A DNA stretch of 42,560 nt from Paracoccaceae bacterium (lineage in GTDB: Bacteria; Pseudomonadota; Alphaproteobacteria; Rhodobacterales; Rhodobacteraceae), in NCBI GenBank assembly GCA_003354145.1, contig PIVL01000004.1:1-42560 (forward strand), written 5' to 3'. The position numbers and the translations under genes are program-made. Positions 25,924-34,610 of this stretch are shown here, one piece after another. Position 1 is the first letter of the stretch; each line of letters begins with the position of its first letter. The notes beneath the pieces were generated by a model. That model was not told the DNA's origin and ran no database searches. It saw only the letters and a list, made by a program, of their open reading frames with translations.

Positions 25924-27191
25924 GGCGCGACCCCGATCAGTGACAATAGTTCGGCAGACAGGTGATCAAGTGCATTTTGCCTTTCAGCAATTAATGCACT
26001 GGCCTTGTCGACCATCCCTGCCAGATCAGCGTCGTTAAGCACAGATGCAACTGTGCCAGAAGAAACCAACCTAGCGGCTTGGGCATCATCCAATATCGTG
26101 TAGTCAGCTGCAAAATTTGCTGTGTCCGGGCCATGCAGAATTGCCGCACCCAGTGCGGCGGCTTCCCAAGGGTTATGGCCACCGATCTGATCAAACCCTC
26201 CGCCAATCAGCGCGGCCTCGGCCAGACGATACCAAAGCCCAAGTTCACCATAACTATCGGCGAGCCAAACCGCGTCATTGTTTCCCGGCACTTGCTCCTG
26301 GCTGCGCTGGGCAAACGACAAACCGGCATTCTTCAAGGCTTTGGCCACATCATCTGCGCGCCCGGCATCACGCGGAACAAGAATCAGCAACCAATCCGTC
26401 AATGATTGCTGCGCTGCGATCGATTCGGCCTCGTCCCCCGGATGGGTCGAGGCCGCAACCCAAATTCGACGCTTGCCCAACATGGCGCGAAGCTGGGTGT
26501 ATTCATCTTCATCCGCACTCAACAATGGCGCGGCTGGTTTTAGTGACCCGCTTATCTGAACATTTTTCGCACCAAGATCGGCAAGCCGCGTGGCGCTGTC
26601 TTTGTCCTGCGCGCTGATAAGAGACAGGCGACGCAACACATCGCCATAAACCCCGCGAACCCGGGTGCGACGGGCATGGCTTTGTGCGCTTATGCGTACA
26701 TTAATAAAGGCAATCGGAATGCCCTTCGCATGGCTGGCCACTACCGCACCCGGCCAAATGTCCTGTTCTGCCCAGATCGACAGGTCTGGCCGCCAATGGT
26801 CCAGAAAACGCGTTAAATAACGTGGTGCGTCCAGCGGCAGAAACTGGTGTTGCGTGCGGGCAGGCAAATTCGTGCTGACAACCTGTGCTGATGATCTGGC
26901 CGTTGACGTGATCAGAAACGACAGCTGTGGATCATGGCGCGATAAGCTGACAATCAGGCCACGTAAGGCCATTACCTCTCCCAAACCGACGGCGTGCAAC
27001 CAGATCAGCCTGCCTTTGGGCCGCGCAAGAGTTGCCAGTCCAAGTTTTTCCTGCCAGCGGGCCGGGTCCTCTTTGCCTTGTGCCAGACGTCGGTGCAGAA
27101 GTGTCGGTGCAAATAGTGGAATGATCCTGCTGGCCGCGAGGTATGCCCAAAGGGAAAAAGTTTTGGATGCCGTAGGCCGGTGATCAGTCAA
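25920..27191 (-). CDS. Second Kdo-transferase-like glycosyltransferase (GT30 paralogue)
   Basis: A paralogue of the neighbouring waaA, about 423 residues. Shared landmarks are RLIWLHAVGLGEVMALRGL (catalytic Glu), LSIWAEQDIWPGAVV and ALIGGGFDQIGGHNPWE. The best start is TTG 27191, which overlaps the neuC stop (TTGACTGA); the open frame extends to 27299 without family-like sequence. Two adjacent GT30 genes beside nonulosonic acid genes suggest this copy may have a modified sugar donor, for example another CMP-activated keto-sugar, but that is inference. It overlaps waaA by 4 bp. Confidence 0.8.
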   Translation of the reverse strand: MTDHRPTASKTFSLWAYLAASRIIPLFAPTLLHRRLAQGKEDPARWQEKLGLATLARPKGRLIWLHAVGLGEVMALRGLIVSLSRHDPQLSFLITSTARSSAQVVSTNLPARTQHQFLPLDAPRYLTRFLDHWRPDLSIWAEQDIWPGAVVASHAKGIPIAFINVRISAQSHARRTRVRGVYGDVLRRLSLISAQDKDSATRLADLGAKNVQISGSLKPAAPLLSADEDEYTQLRAMLGKRRIWVAASTHPGDEAESIAAQQSLTDWLLILVPRDAGRADDVAKALKNAGLSFAQRSQEQVPGNNDAVWLADSYGELGLWYRLAEAALIGGGFDQIGGHNPWEAAALGAAILHGPDTANFAADYTILDDAQAARLVSSGTVASVLNDADLAGMVDKASALIAERQNALDHLSAELLSLIGVAP

Positions 27192-28305
27192 TGTCCTGAA
27201 ATGCCTTTTGAAGCCCACTTGCCCAGAACGAGTCTGAGGCAAGAATTTCAACGAACCGATCCGCAGCGCCTCCTTCTCCAAAGCTTTTGTCCGGCGCATG
27301 TCGGTTGCCCCATTCGCGGGTCAGGAAGGCATTAATTGCAGCGCGATCTTCGGCTGCACAATAAGACACGGAAGAGGCCTGTGCGCGATTGGTCTGACGG
27401 GTGCCAACGTCCAGCGAAGGAATGCCAAGAAACGGTGCTTCGCGCACGCCGGCACTTGAATTCCCGACCATGCAGTTGGCGTTTTTCATCAATTCCGAGA
27501 AATGGGCAAAGCGCATCGAAGGGATCAGGCGGAACTGTTCTTTTGGAAGCTGTGCCAGAACATCAAAAATAGCCTCTGAACCCGGATCATTATTGGGAGC
27601 AATCACTACAAATGACCGCCCCGAATCCTCCAACGCGCCAAACAGTGCCTTAGCCTGTGCACCGATTGTGTCCTGTTCAGAGGTGACCGGATGGAATATC
27701 ACTATGCCGTACTCATCATATGGGATGTCATAGCGGCTGCGCACTTCGTCAAGCGTGACACCAGACGGGGCTGCGTGAAAATCCAGTTCGGGTGAGCCGA
27801 TGACGTAAACAGAGCTTTCGGTCTCGCCCAGAACCATCACCCGGCGTGCAGCCTGTTCAGAGGACACAAAGTGATGCGTTGCCAGCTTGGTGTTACAATG
27901 GCGGAATATCTCGTCGATGGTGCCGGACACCTCGCCGCCTTCGATATGAACGGATGGAATATAGTTTGTGGCGGCAACAATCGCGCCTGCCAGTGCTTCG
28001 ATCCGGTCTCCGTGGATAATGATCAGGTCGGTTTCGTTTTCGGTCACATAGTCCGAAAAGCCGACAATCGTCTTGGCCAGAACGATGTCCTGCCCATCCC
28101 CCGGGCGCTGGTTCAGGAACTCGTGCACCCGCACTCCGGGCATGTTATGCACTTCGATCTTGGTCAGACCATAGCGCTCCATCATGTGCATACCGGTTAC
28201 AAAAAACGTGATCTCATACCCGGCATCGCGGGCAGCAATGGCCAATGGCTTGAGCTTGCCAAAATCTGCGCGGGTTCCGGTGAGGAAAAGAATGCGGTGT
28301 GTCAT
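27184..28305 (-). CDS. neuC: UDP-N-acetylglucosamine 2-epimerase (hydrolysing), NeuC/LegG-like
   Basis: A 373-residue enzyme releasing ManNAc or its 2,4-diamino analogue from the UDP-sugar, the first step toward sialic or legionaminic acid. The N-terminus reads LFLTGTRADFGKLKPL, and the active-site region SVHIEGGEVSGTIDEIFRHC is typical of hydrolysing epimerases, with VGNSSAGVREAPFLG near the C-terminus. The ATG at 28305 (MTHRILFLTGTRAD) is chosen over the 12-codon longer frame because family proteins begin there. It is the first gene of the neuC-waaA-like-waaA operon. Confidence 0.88.
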   Translation of the reverse strand: MTHRILFLTGTRADFGKLKPLAIAARDAGYEITFFVTGMHMMERYGLTKIEVHNMPGVRVHEFLNQRPGDGQDIVLAKTIVGFSDYVTENETDLIIIHGDRIEALAGAIVAATNYIPSVHIEGGEVSGTIDEIFRHCNTKLATHHFVSSEQAARRVMVLGETESSVYVIGSPELDFHAAPSGVTLDEVRSRYDIPYDEYGIVIFHPVTSEQDTIGAQAKALFGALEDSGRSFVVIAPNNDPGSEAIFDVLAQLPKEQFRLIPSMRFAHFSELMKNANCMVGNSSAGVREAPFLGIPSLDVGTRQTNRAQASSVSYCAAEDRAAINAFLTREWGNRHAPDKSFGEGGAADRFVEILASDSFWASGLQKAFQDID

Positions 28306-28392
28306 TGCAGGCTCATTCTTAAATGGACGCTTTGAAATCATGGGGAAAACGCTGTTGGTCTTACTTACACATTTCCGGTTTGGTTAGGCAAG

Positions 28393-29763
28393 TTAAGCCA
28401 AAGGCAATTGCCCACGGGTCGCCGAGTCTGTGGCGACCGGCAATTGGATCACGGCGCATAAACCACCAAATTCCTTGCTTTCCTTTAGGGACAGAGTGCC
28501 ACCATGAGACAGCGCAATATCCAGTGCAATTGGCAGTCCCAGTCCGACACCGCCACCTTTGTCTTGATTTCGCGATGGGTCCAGCCGTGAAAACGGCTTT
28601 AGCGCCTCCTGGTGTAACTCAGGCGGAATTCCCGGGCCGTCATCTTCAACTGAAAACCGGATCATCGTGTCAACAACCTCAAGTGAGATCACTGCGCATT
28701 TACCATAGCGCAAGGCATTACCAATAAGGTTCTCTAACGCCCGTTCGATGGCAAATTTACGGATAACCATCACAGGATGCTCAGTTGGCAGTTGGCCAAT
28801 TGAAACCGCAGCACCAGAGCGGGTCGACTTTTCAACGATATCCTGAACCAGTTTGGACAAATCAGTTTCTTCTGGCTGCTCGGTCACTTCGGCCCCGGCA
28901 AAATCCAGAAACGAGTCAATCAGGCGCTCCATTTCATTCAGATCGGCAATCATATCGCGGCTGTCTTCGTTGTCGTCACTCATGGACAGTGCCAAACGCA
29001 ATCGGGTCAGCGGCGTGCGCAGATCATGGCTGACCCCGCTCAGCATCATGGTGCGTTGCTCGCGGTGCTGTTCAATTCGGGCCCGCATATTCAAAAATGT
29101 TTCGCCGGCTGCGCGGACTTCGATTGAACCACCAGGGCGATATTCGCGGTGGTGACCACGACCAAAGGCTTCAGCGGCTTGCGCCAGTTTGCGAATTGGG
29201 CGCAGTTGGTTGCGCAAAAACAGATAGGCCACAGATGTTACAAGCAAAGTCGTGAAGAAGATCAGCACAAGCAATTGATGTCGTCTGGCTGCGGTCACAC
29301 GTTTGCGGGGAAAACTTAGATTTAAAGTCTTGGGCTGCGTGTCCAGCGATAGATGAACCCAATCCGGATCAGCCACAAGATCAACAGCAATCATTTCAGG
29401 AAGACTTTCGCGCAGCGTGCGAATGATCGATTTTCCCGATATGTCAAAATAGGACACACGATCCTGAGAAGGGCCGTTCCCAACCGCAGACCCAATGCGC
29501 AATAGTTCGGCGTTATGGGCGAGATTATTCCCATTTTGATAGCTATCAACCAACAGATCAATCTCAACAACGATATTCTGCGTCATCTGAGATGTTACGC
29601 CCTCATAGATCCGCTGCACGAAGCTTATGGAAACGACAAGCTGCACAGCAACAATTGGAACGACCAAGATAAGAGCCGCTCGCCCATAAAGGCTCTCAGG
29701 CACAACACGTCGGATTTTGCGGATCGCAACCCGAGCGCGTCGCACGAATCTGGTATTACGCAT
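28393..29763 (-). CDS. EnvZ-like sensor histidine kinase
   Basis: A 456-residue membrane sensor kinase. Transmembrane helices lie near residues 26-50 and 160-180, flanking a periplasmic domain of about 110 residues. A HAMP linker follows (RNQLRPIRKLAQAAEAFGRG). The phospho-acceptor H-box is GVSHDLRTPLTRLRL, and the ATPase has the N-box LENLIGNALRYGK and the G-boxes DDGPGIP and GGGVGLGLPIA. The ATG at 29763 is preferred to the TTG two codons earlier. The usual partner OmpR-type regulator is not next to it in this window. It precedes the neuC operon by 87 bp, so surface polysaccharide control is possible but unproven. Confidence 0.9.
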   Translation of the reverse strand: MRNTRFVRRARVAIRKIRRVVPESLYGRAALILVVPIVAVQLVVSISFVQRIYEGVTSQMTQNIVVEIDLLVDSYQNGNNLAHNAELLRIGSAVGNGPSQDRVSYFDISGKSIIRTLRESLPEMIAVDLVADPDWVHLSLDTQPKTLNLSFPRKRVTAARRHQLLVLIFFTTLLVTSVAYLFLRNQLRPIRKLAQAAEAFGRGHHREYRPGGSIEVRAAGETFLNMRARIEQHREQRTMMLSGVSHDLRTPLTRLRLALSMSDDNEDSRDMIADLNEMERLIDSFLDFAGAEVTEQPEETDLSKLVQDIVEKSTRSGAAVSIGQLPTEHPVMVIRKFAIERALENLIGNALRYGKCAVISLEVVDTMIRFSVEDDGPGIPPELHQEALKPFSRLDPSRNQDKGGGVGLGLPIALDIALSHGGTLSLKESKEFGGLCAVIQLPVATDSATRGQLPLA

Positions 29764-29769
29764 ATCCAA

Positions 29770-30084
29770 GCCTCTAATTGAATTCGTCTAGTTTGCCCGA
29801 GAAATCAGACTAGCCCCGATTTGACTCTATGAGAAGACTCGCAAGTTTCGGTCTTGGAAATAACCCGCCGATTTCGGGCATTGGGCTCGGTCATTCCTTG
29901 CTGAGTTCGCCTGCCCCGATTTTTCTAGGCGATCTTTCGCAAACCCGAATGCGAGTCGTTGGCCATAATTCGCGACTTTCGACATGACTGCCGTATTGGC
30001 CTCGCCAAAAACTGGTTCCGGCGTTCTGTGTGGGCTCGAGGACGCCAATCCGGCACCTCACAAATAAATAAAACGGAGTACCCC
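29770..30084. other. Gene-free interval of 315 bp
   Basis: No gene, tRNA or repeat is recognised. It separates the divergent starts of the histidine kinase and the EF-hand gene, so both promoters should be here. I could not identify clear -35/-10 pairs. Confidence 0.5.
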
Positions 30085-30330
30085 ATGACCAAGACAATAA
30101 TTGCTTCCAGCCTTGCTACGTTTGTAATCTTTTCCACCTCTGCATTTGCTTTGGACGCCGACGCCGCAATCGATACAGATGGCGATGGCGCGTATAATCT
30201 TGCCGAGATGCAAGCCGCCTATCCGGATATCACAGAAGAAGTTTTTAATACGATCGACGCGAATGAAAATGGCACCATCGACGTTGACGAATTTGCCGTC
30301 GCCAAAGGGTCTGGTTTGATTGCTGGCTAA
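30085..30330 (+). CDS. Small secreted EF-hand calcium-binding protein
   Basis: An 81-residue protein with a signal peptide (TKTIIASSLATFVIFSTSAFA, cut before LDADAA) and two EF-hand loops: DTDGDGAYNLAE and DANENGTIDVDE. Positions 1, 3, 5 and 12 of each loop carry the expected oxygen ligands. It probably binds calcium in the periplasm. The ATG at 30085 has a GGAG ribosome-binding site eight bases upstream; the upstream extension of the frame lacks a signal peptide. A strong hairpin follows the stop. Single-gene unit. Confidence 0.85.
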   Translation: MTKTIIASSLATFVIFSTSAFALDADAAIDTDGDGAYNLAEMQAAYPDITEEVFNTIDANENGTIDVDEFAVAKGSGLIAG

Positions 30331-30350
30331 GCCGATCCTCTCAACGAACT

Positions 30351-30383
30351 TTGCCTCCACGTATATCTGGCGTGGGGGCAATT
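30351..30383 (+). terminator. Terminator-like hairpin after the EF-hand gene
   Basis: TTGCCTCCACG and CGTGGGGGCAA form an 11-bp stem with one G-T pair and a 9-base loop, followed by TTTGG. It lies about 20 bases after the stop codon, fitting an intrinsic terminator with a short T tract. Confidence 0.55.
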
Positions 30384-30485
30384 TGGGGTTGCCACGTTCG
30401 TCTTAAGCATATTGCCAACAATTAATGGGACGCAATCTGTTCGGCGCAGGTCCTGTGGACAGCCTGTCAGATGAGCTCTGCTGGT

Positions 30486-31196
30486 TTAGGACCCGGCTTT
30501 CTGATTATCGGCAAAATAGCTAGCGTTTTCGGCACGAATTCGACCAATTTCCTTTTCCAGTCGGGACAGATGCTGGCGCATCAGCGATTGAGCCTTGTCT
30601 GCATCTTTGGCTTCTAGCGCGTACAGTAAGCCAGTATGCTCTTTCAGTGTTTGCTGTTGATTGAAGGACAGCGACAACAGACGAACACGATCAAGATGCG
30701 CCTTGTTTTCACTGATGATATGCCAGGTAAATGGATGCCGGGAAATGTTACAGATTTCGCGATGAAATTCATCGTCCAACTGATGAAATCGGGCGCGGTC
30801 GTCGTTCCGGATTGACTCCGCCTGCTCTGCTACATTTTGCCTTAGATGTGAAATGTTTTCGTCCGAGATGAGTTGGCAGGCAATCCGAATGGTTTCGACC
30901 TCCAAAGCGGTCCGCACGAACCGCGCATCCATAACTCTGTTTTCCGAGATCAAGCTTACCCGCGTGGCGCGTTGTGGGCGGATGTCGAGAAAGCCAAGCT
31001 TGGACAAGCGGAAAAATGCGTCCCTGACAGGTTGGCGCGAAGTACCAAGTGCTTTTGACACATCCGCCTCTGAAATACGCGTTCCCGGAGGCAAAGCAAG
31101 AGTGACGATTTGCGTGTGCAGATAGTCAAACACCTGTTCTGCCACACTTGGCCGGGCGATCTGGTCCAATGGTACAAGATTTGGTTTCAGGGGCAT
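30486..31196 (-). CDS. GntR-family regulator with FCD domain
   Basis: A 236-residue repressor-type regulator. The N-terminal winged HTH (residues 15-80) includes PPGTRISEADVSKALGTSRQ and PVRDAFFRLSKLGFL. The helical FCD ligand-binding domain follows, with the metal-binding pattern (HQLDDEFHREI and the later HTGLLYAL region). It is divergent from uxaC with about 240 bp between starts, so it probably responds to a hexuronate or related acid and controls uxaC and the TRAP genes (UxuR/ExuR-like role). Ligand not determinable from sequence. Confidence 0.9.
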   Translation of the reverse strand: MPLKPNLVPLDQIARPSVAEQVFDYLHTQIVTLALPPGTRISEADVSKALGTSRQPVRDAFFRLSKLGFLDIRPQRATRVSLISENRVMDARFVRTALEVETIRIACQLISDENISHLRQNVAEQAESIRNDDRARFHQLDDEFHREICNISRHPFTWHIISENKAHLDRVRLLSLSFNQQQTLKEHTGLLYALEAKDADKAQSLMRQHLSRLEKEIGRIRAENASYFADNQKAGS

Positions 31197-31369
31197 GTCG
31201 GCCTGACTTTCAGAGTGTTCAATCTTTCGGATTTCGTCGCAGGTCCGGATCCACTGCTAAATTGCCGACTTCTCTTTGCATTCATCAGTCGCATTGTTCC
31301 TTTGGCATTCAATTCTTGAAACGAGTGAGCATCCCTTCCCTGTGGCAGTGTTACAGTTCGTTTCACAAA

Positions 31370-31398
31370 TTGACTATACTAATAAACTAGCATATCAG
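31370..31398 (+). promoter_or_regulatory. Candidate promoter and operator region for uxaC
   Basis: A TTGACT -35-like hexamer, a 17-bp spacer and TATCAG lie about 40 bp upstream of the uxaC start. The overlapping imperfect repeat GCTAG/CTAGC in CTAGCATATCAGTTAGC (31387-31403) is a plausible GntR-type operator. Inference from sequence only. Confidence 0.4.
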
Positions 31399-31435
31399 TT
31401 AGCAAGATGACAGGGCACTGGGGCTTTGCTCGAAT

Positions 31436-32860
31436 ATGCAGGGCGAAATAACGTTGGCTCAATTAGATGAAAACCGGCTATTTCCACTAGAGCCTTCAGT
31501 GCGCGCTGTCGCGGCTGAGCTATACAAAACCGTAAAGAATTTACCAATCATAAGCCCGCACGGGCATACGGATCCGCACTGGTATGCCGAAAATAATCCG
31601 TTCCCCGACCCTGCTCAGTTGTTTGTAACGCCCGATCATTACGTGTTCCGGATGTTGTATTCACAGGGTGTTCCACTTGAAAATCTTGGTGTGCCGTTTG
31701 ACGATGGCCGATCCGTGGAAACCGATGGGCGCAAAATTTGGCGGTTGTTTGCCGAGAACTTTTATCTGTTGCGCGGCACTCCATCGCGGATGTGGCTGGA
31801 CCACGCGTTTCAAGAGGTATTTGGACTGACCGAGCGATTGTCGGCAAAAACAGCAGACACATTCTATGATCACATCGCGGATTGTCTGGCAAAACCAGAA
31901 TTCCGCCCTCGTGCCCTTTTTGACTCGTTTGGCATTGAAGTGATCGCAACCACCGATAGCCCGCTAGATGATTTACGCTGGCACCGGATGATCAACGATA
32001 GCGACTGGAACGGCCGGGTTATTACCGCCTATCGCCCGGATGCGGTTGTTGATCCTGACAAAGCCGATTTTGTCGTCAATATTGAGAGGTTCGGAGAGCT
32101 TGCTGGCGTTGATGCCACGAATTGGCAAGGCTACTTGGATGCTCACCGAAAACGTCGTGCATATTTCAGGGAATTTGGCGCAACTTCGACGGACCATGGG
32201 CATCCGACTGCGCGAACTGAGAATCTGTCACAGGATCAGGCCGCAATACTGTTTAACAAAGTGTTGTCGGGCAAATTCACAGCGGATGAGGCGGATGCAT
32301 TTCGCGGTCAGATGCTGACCGAAATGGCCAGAATGAGTCTGGATGACGGGCTGGTGATGCAAATTCACCCCGGTTCATGGCGCAACCATTCAGACCACAT
32401 GGCCAAGCATTTGGGGCCCGATAAAGGTTTTGATATTCCAAGGCCTACAGATTATGTTCAGGCACTCAAACCATTGCTCGACGCGGTGGGGCTGGAACCC
32501 GGCCTCAGTATCATTCTCTTTACGCTTGATGAAACGGCGTTCGCGCGTGAACTGGCACCATTGGCTGGCATTTACCCCTGCCTGAAACTTGGCCCCGCCT
32601 GGTGGTTCTATGACAGCGCCGAAGGCATGCGCCGTTTTCGCGAAACCACAACGGAAACCGCCGGGTTTTATAACACCGTTGGGTTTAACGACGACACACG
32701 GGCGTTTTGTTCGATTCCGGCGCGCCACGACGTCGCGCGACGCGTTGATTGCGCCTATCTCGCCACGCTTGTTCGGACCGGTCGGCTTGACGAGGACGAG
32801 GCCTTCGAACTTGCCCACGATCTTTCGTACCGGCTTGCCAAGCAAGCCTACAAATTATGA
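31436..32860 (+). CDS. uxaC: Glucuronate (uronate) isomerase
   Basis: A 474-residue enzyme converting D-glucuronate to D-fructuronate and D-galacturonate to D-tagaturonate, the first step of hexuronate breakdown. The length equals the family norm (about 470). The N-terminal amidohydrolase-like metal motif reads ISPHGHTDPHW, followed by FVTPDHYVFRMLYSQGV. Later landmarks are TDSPLDDLRWHR, LVMQIHPGSWRNHS, KLGPAWWFYDS and FNDDTRAFCSIPARHDVARR, all near invariant in UxaC. The ATG at 31436 matches the usual N-terminus. It is followed by a TRAP transporter operon on the same strand 141 bp later. Confidence 0.95.
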   Translation: MQGEITLAQLDENRLFPLEPSVRAVAAELYKTVKNLPIISPHGHTDPHWYAENNPFPDPAQLFVTPDHYVFRMLYSQGVPLENLGVPFDDGRSVETDGRKIWRLFAENFYLLRGTPSRMWLDHAFQEVFGLTERLSAKTADTFYDHIADCLAKPEFRPRALFDSFGIEVIATTDSPLDDLRWHRMINDSDWNGRVITAYRPDAVVDPDKADFVVNIERFGELAGVDATNWQGYLDAHRKRRAYFREFGATSTDHGHPTARTENLSQDQAAILFNKVLSGKFTADEADAFRGQMLTEMARMSLDDGLVMQIHPGSWRNHSDHMAKHLGPDKGFDIPRPTDYVQALKPLLDAVGLEPGLSIILFTLDETAFARELAPLAGIYPCLKLGPAWWFYDSAEGMRRFRETTTETAGFYNTVGFNDDTRAFCSIPARHDVARRVDCAYLATLVRTGRLDEDEAFELAHDLSYRLAKQAYKL

Positions 32861-33001
32861 ACCAGCATTCGAGACAAGAAAGGAAGGACCGGAAAATTCT
32901 GAAATATTCAACAATCAACCAACCAATCGGAACCACCGTTTAGGACTCCTCAACCCCTGAGAGCCTGCAGGTTCCAAATTCAAAAAGTCAGGGAGGACTT
33001 T

Positions 33002-33997
33002 ATGTTTAATTTTGTAAACCAATCAATCGTAGTGCAGGCTCTTGCGGGTGCGCTTGCGCTGGCGACCAGCACGATGGCTGCCAACGCCACAGAGCTCAAG
33101 GCCTGGAACATCCACGTCGACGGGTACCCTAACACCATTGCCATGGACAAATTTGCCGAGCTGGTCGCTGAAAAGACCAACGGAAGCGTAACAGTCAAAA
33201 ACTTCCACGGTGGAGTTCTTGGCAGCCAGCCTGACGCCATCGAACAGGTTCGTATTGGAGCTTTGGGAATTGGTAACTTTAACCTGGGTCCAATCGGTCC
33301 GATTGCCCCGGAAGCCAATGTTGTGTCCTTGCCGTTCATCTTTAAAGACATGGAACACATGCACCGTGTACTTGACGGTGAAGGCGGTCAGCAGATATCG
33401 GATGGGATGGCCAAAAAGGGGCTGATCGCCCTTGCGTGGTACGATTCCGGCGCCAGGTCATTCTATAACTCGATCCGTCCAATCAACACACCTGCAGACC
33501 TTGATGGCCTGAAGGTTCGGGTCATGAACAACGATCTGTATTCCAACATGATCTCTGAGCTGGGTGGCAACCCAACACCAATGGCATTCTCAGAAGTATA
33601 TCAGTCGCTGGGTTCCGGTGTCGTTGATGGCGCTGAAAACAACTGGCCATCCTATGAAAGCACCGGCCACTTTGAGGTCGCGGGGTTTTATTCACTGTCG
33701 CAGCATCTGATCATCCCGGAATGTGTTTGCATCAATACCGATGTCTTCAACAGCCTGACAGCTGATGAGCAGGTTGCGGTCACCGAAGCGGCTCGCGAAA
33801 GTGCGGTTCTGCAACGTGAATTGTGGGCGGCACGTGCCCAAGCCAGCCGTGACAAGGTTATGGCCGCTGGTGTTGTGTTCAACGAGATCGCAGACAAAGG
33901 ACCATTCCAGGCCGCCATGGTTCCAGTCTACGAAGGCTATCTTGCGGCCAACCCGGATATTGTTCCGCTGGTCGAATTGATCCAGACTACTGATTAA
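33002..33997 (+). CDS. dctP: TRAP transporter substrate-binding protein (DctP family)
   Basis: A 331-residue periplasmic solute-binding protein with a signal peptide (hydrophobic residues 11-26, cleavage near ANATEL). It carries the DctP signatures FHGGVLGSQPDAIEQVRIG, LPFIFKDMEHMH, WYDSGARSFYN, GLKVRVMNNDLYSNM and ALGSGVVDGAENNWPSYES-type sequence. The Arg in KVRVMNND is the usual carboxylate-binding residue, so an organic acid, here probably a uronate, is expected. A GGGAGG ribosome-binding site precedes the ATG. It forms one unit with dctQ and dctM. Confidence 0.92.
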   Translation: MFNFVNQSIVVQALAGALALATSTMAANATELKAWNIHVDGYPNTIAMDKFAELVAEKTNGSVTVKNFHGGVLGSQPDAIEQVRIGALGIGNFNLGPIGPIAPEANVVSLPFIFKDMEHMHRVLDGEGGQQISDGMAKKGLIALAWYDSGARSFYNSIRPINTPADLDGLKVRVMNNDLYSNMISELGGNPTPMAFSEVYQSLGSGVVDGAENNWPSYESTGHFEVAGFYSLSQHLIIPECVCINTDVFNSLTADEQVAVTEAARESAVLQRELWAARAQASRDKVMAAGVVFNEIADKGPFQAAMVPVYEGYLAANPDIVPLVELIQTTD

Positions 33998-34015
33998 CTC
34001 AAATAGAATGATCGT

Positions 34016-34045
34016 TCAGAGCGGCACCTTTTCGTGCCGCTCTGA
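34016..34045 (+). promoter_or_regulatory. Intercistronic stem-loop between dctP and dctQ
   Basis: TCAGAGCGGCAC and GTGCCGCTCTGA form a perfect 12-bp stem with a CTTTTC loop. It stands between the highly expressed binding-protein gene and the permease genes and lacks a strong T tract. It probably stabilises upstream mRNA or partly terminates, giving more DctP than permease. Confidence 0.6.
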
Positions 34046-34063
34046 ATCTACGGAGTTTTTCCT

Positions 34064-34591
34064 ATGATACAGAACCCGCATGCCGGTCTGCTAAGAACCG
34101 GTTTTTACGGTTTGCTTGATGGGCTGGCATTAATCTGCAAGATCATCACTGGCGTTTCACTGGTCGTTCTGACGCTGATTTTTGGCTGGCTGGTCTTTGG
34201 CCGCTACGTCATGAACGACACACCAACATGGGTCGAACAGGTCTCATTGCTGTTGGTGATGGTGATTACCTTTTTGGGTGCCGCCGTTGGCATCCACGAA
34301 CACACCCATCTTGGCGTATCCTATTTTCGCGAAGTCGTTCCAGATCGGGTTAAGACCCTGTTCGCCGTTCTGACCCACATCGCATTGTTGATTTTTGGGG
34401 TCATCATGGCGACCCAAAGTTACAAACTTACTGTTTTCAAATGGGGAACCGAGATTCCCCTGCTTCACCTTCCCGAAGGATTGCGTTCGTTGCCAATTGC
34501 GATTTGTGGCGTACTGATCTGCCTGTTCACAGTCGGACATCTGCTGCGGATGATAAACGGTGATCCAGAGGTCGAGGACCACGACGAATGA
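34064..34591 (+). CDS. dctQ: TRAP transporter small permease (DctQ family)
   Basis: A 175-residue inner-membrane protein with four predicted membrane helices (roughly residues 18-40, 58-78, 96-116 and 140-160). It carries the DctQ pattern FGRYVMNDTPTWVEQVSLLL. It joins the large permease to make the sodium-driven transporter. Starts after TACGGAG; ends 20 bp before dctM. Confidence 0.9.
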   Translation: MIQNPHAGLLRTGFYGLLDGLALICKIITGVSLVVLTLIFGWLVFGRYVMNDTPTWVEQVSLLLVMVITFLGAAVGIHEHTHLGVSYFREVVPDRVKTLFAVLTHIALLIFGVIMATQSYKLTVFKWGTEIPLLHLPEGLRSLPIAICGVLICLFTVGHLLRMINGDPEVEDHDE

Positions 34592-34610
34592 ATTTGGAGA
34601 ATGACACAAA

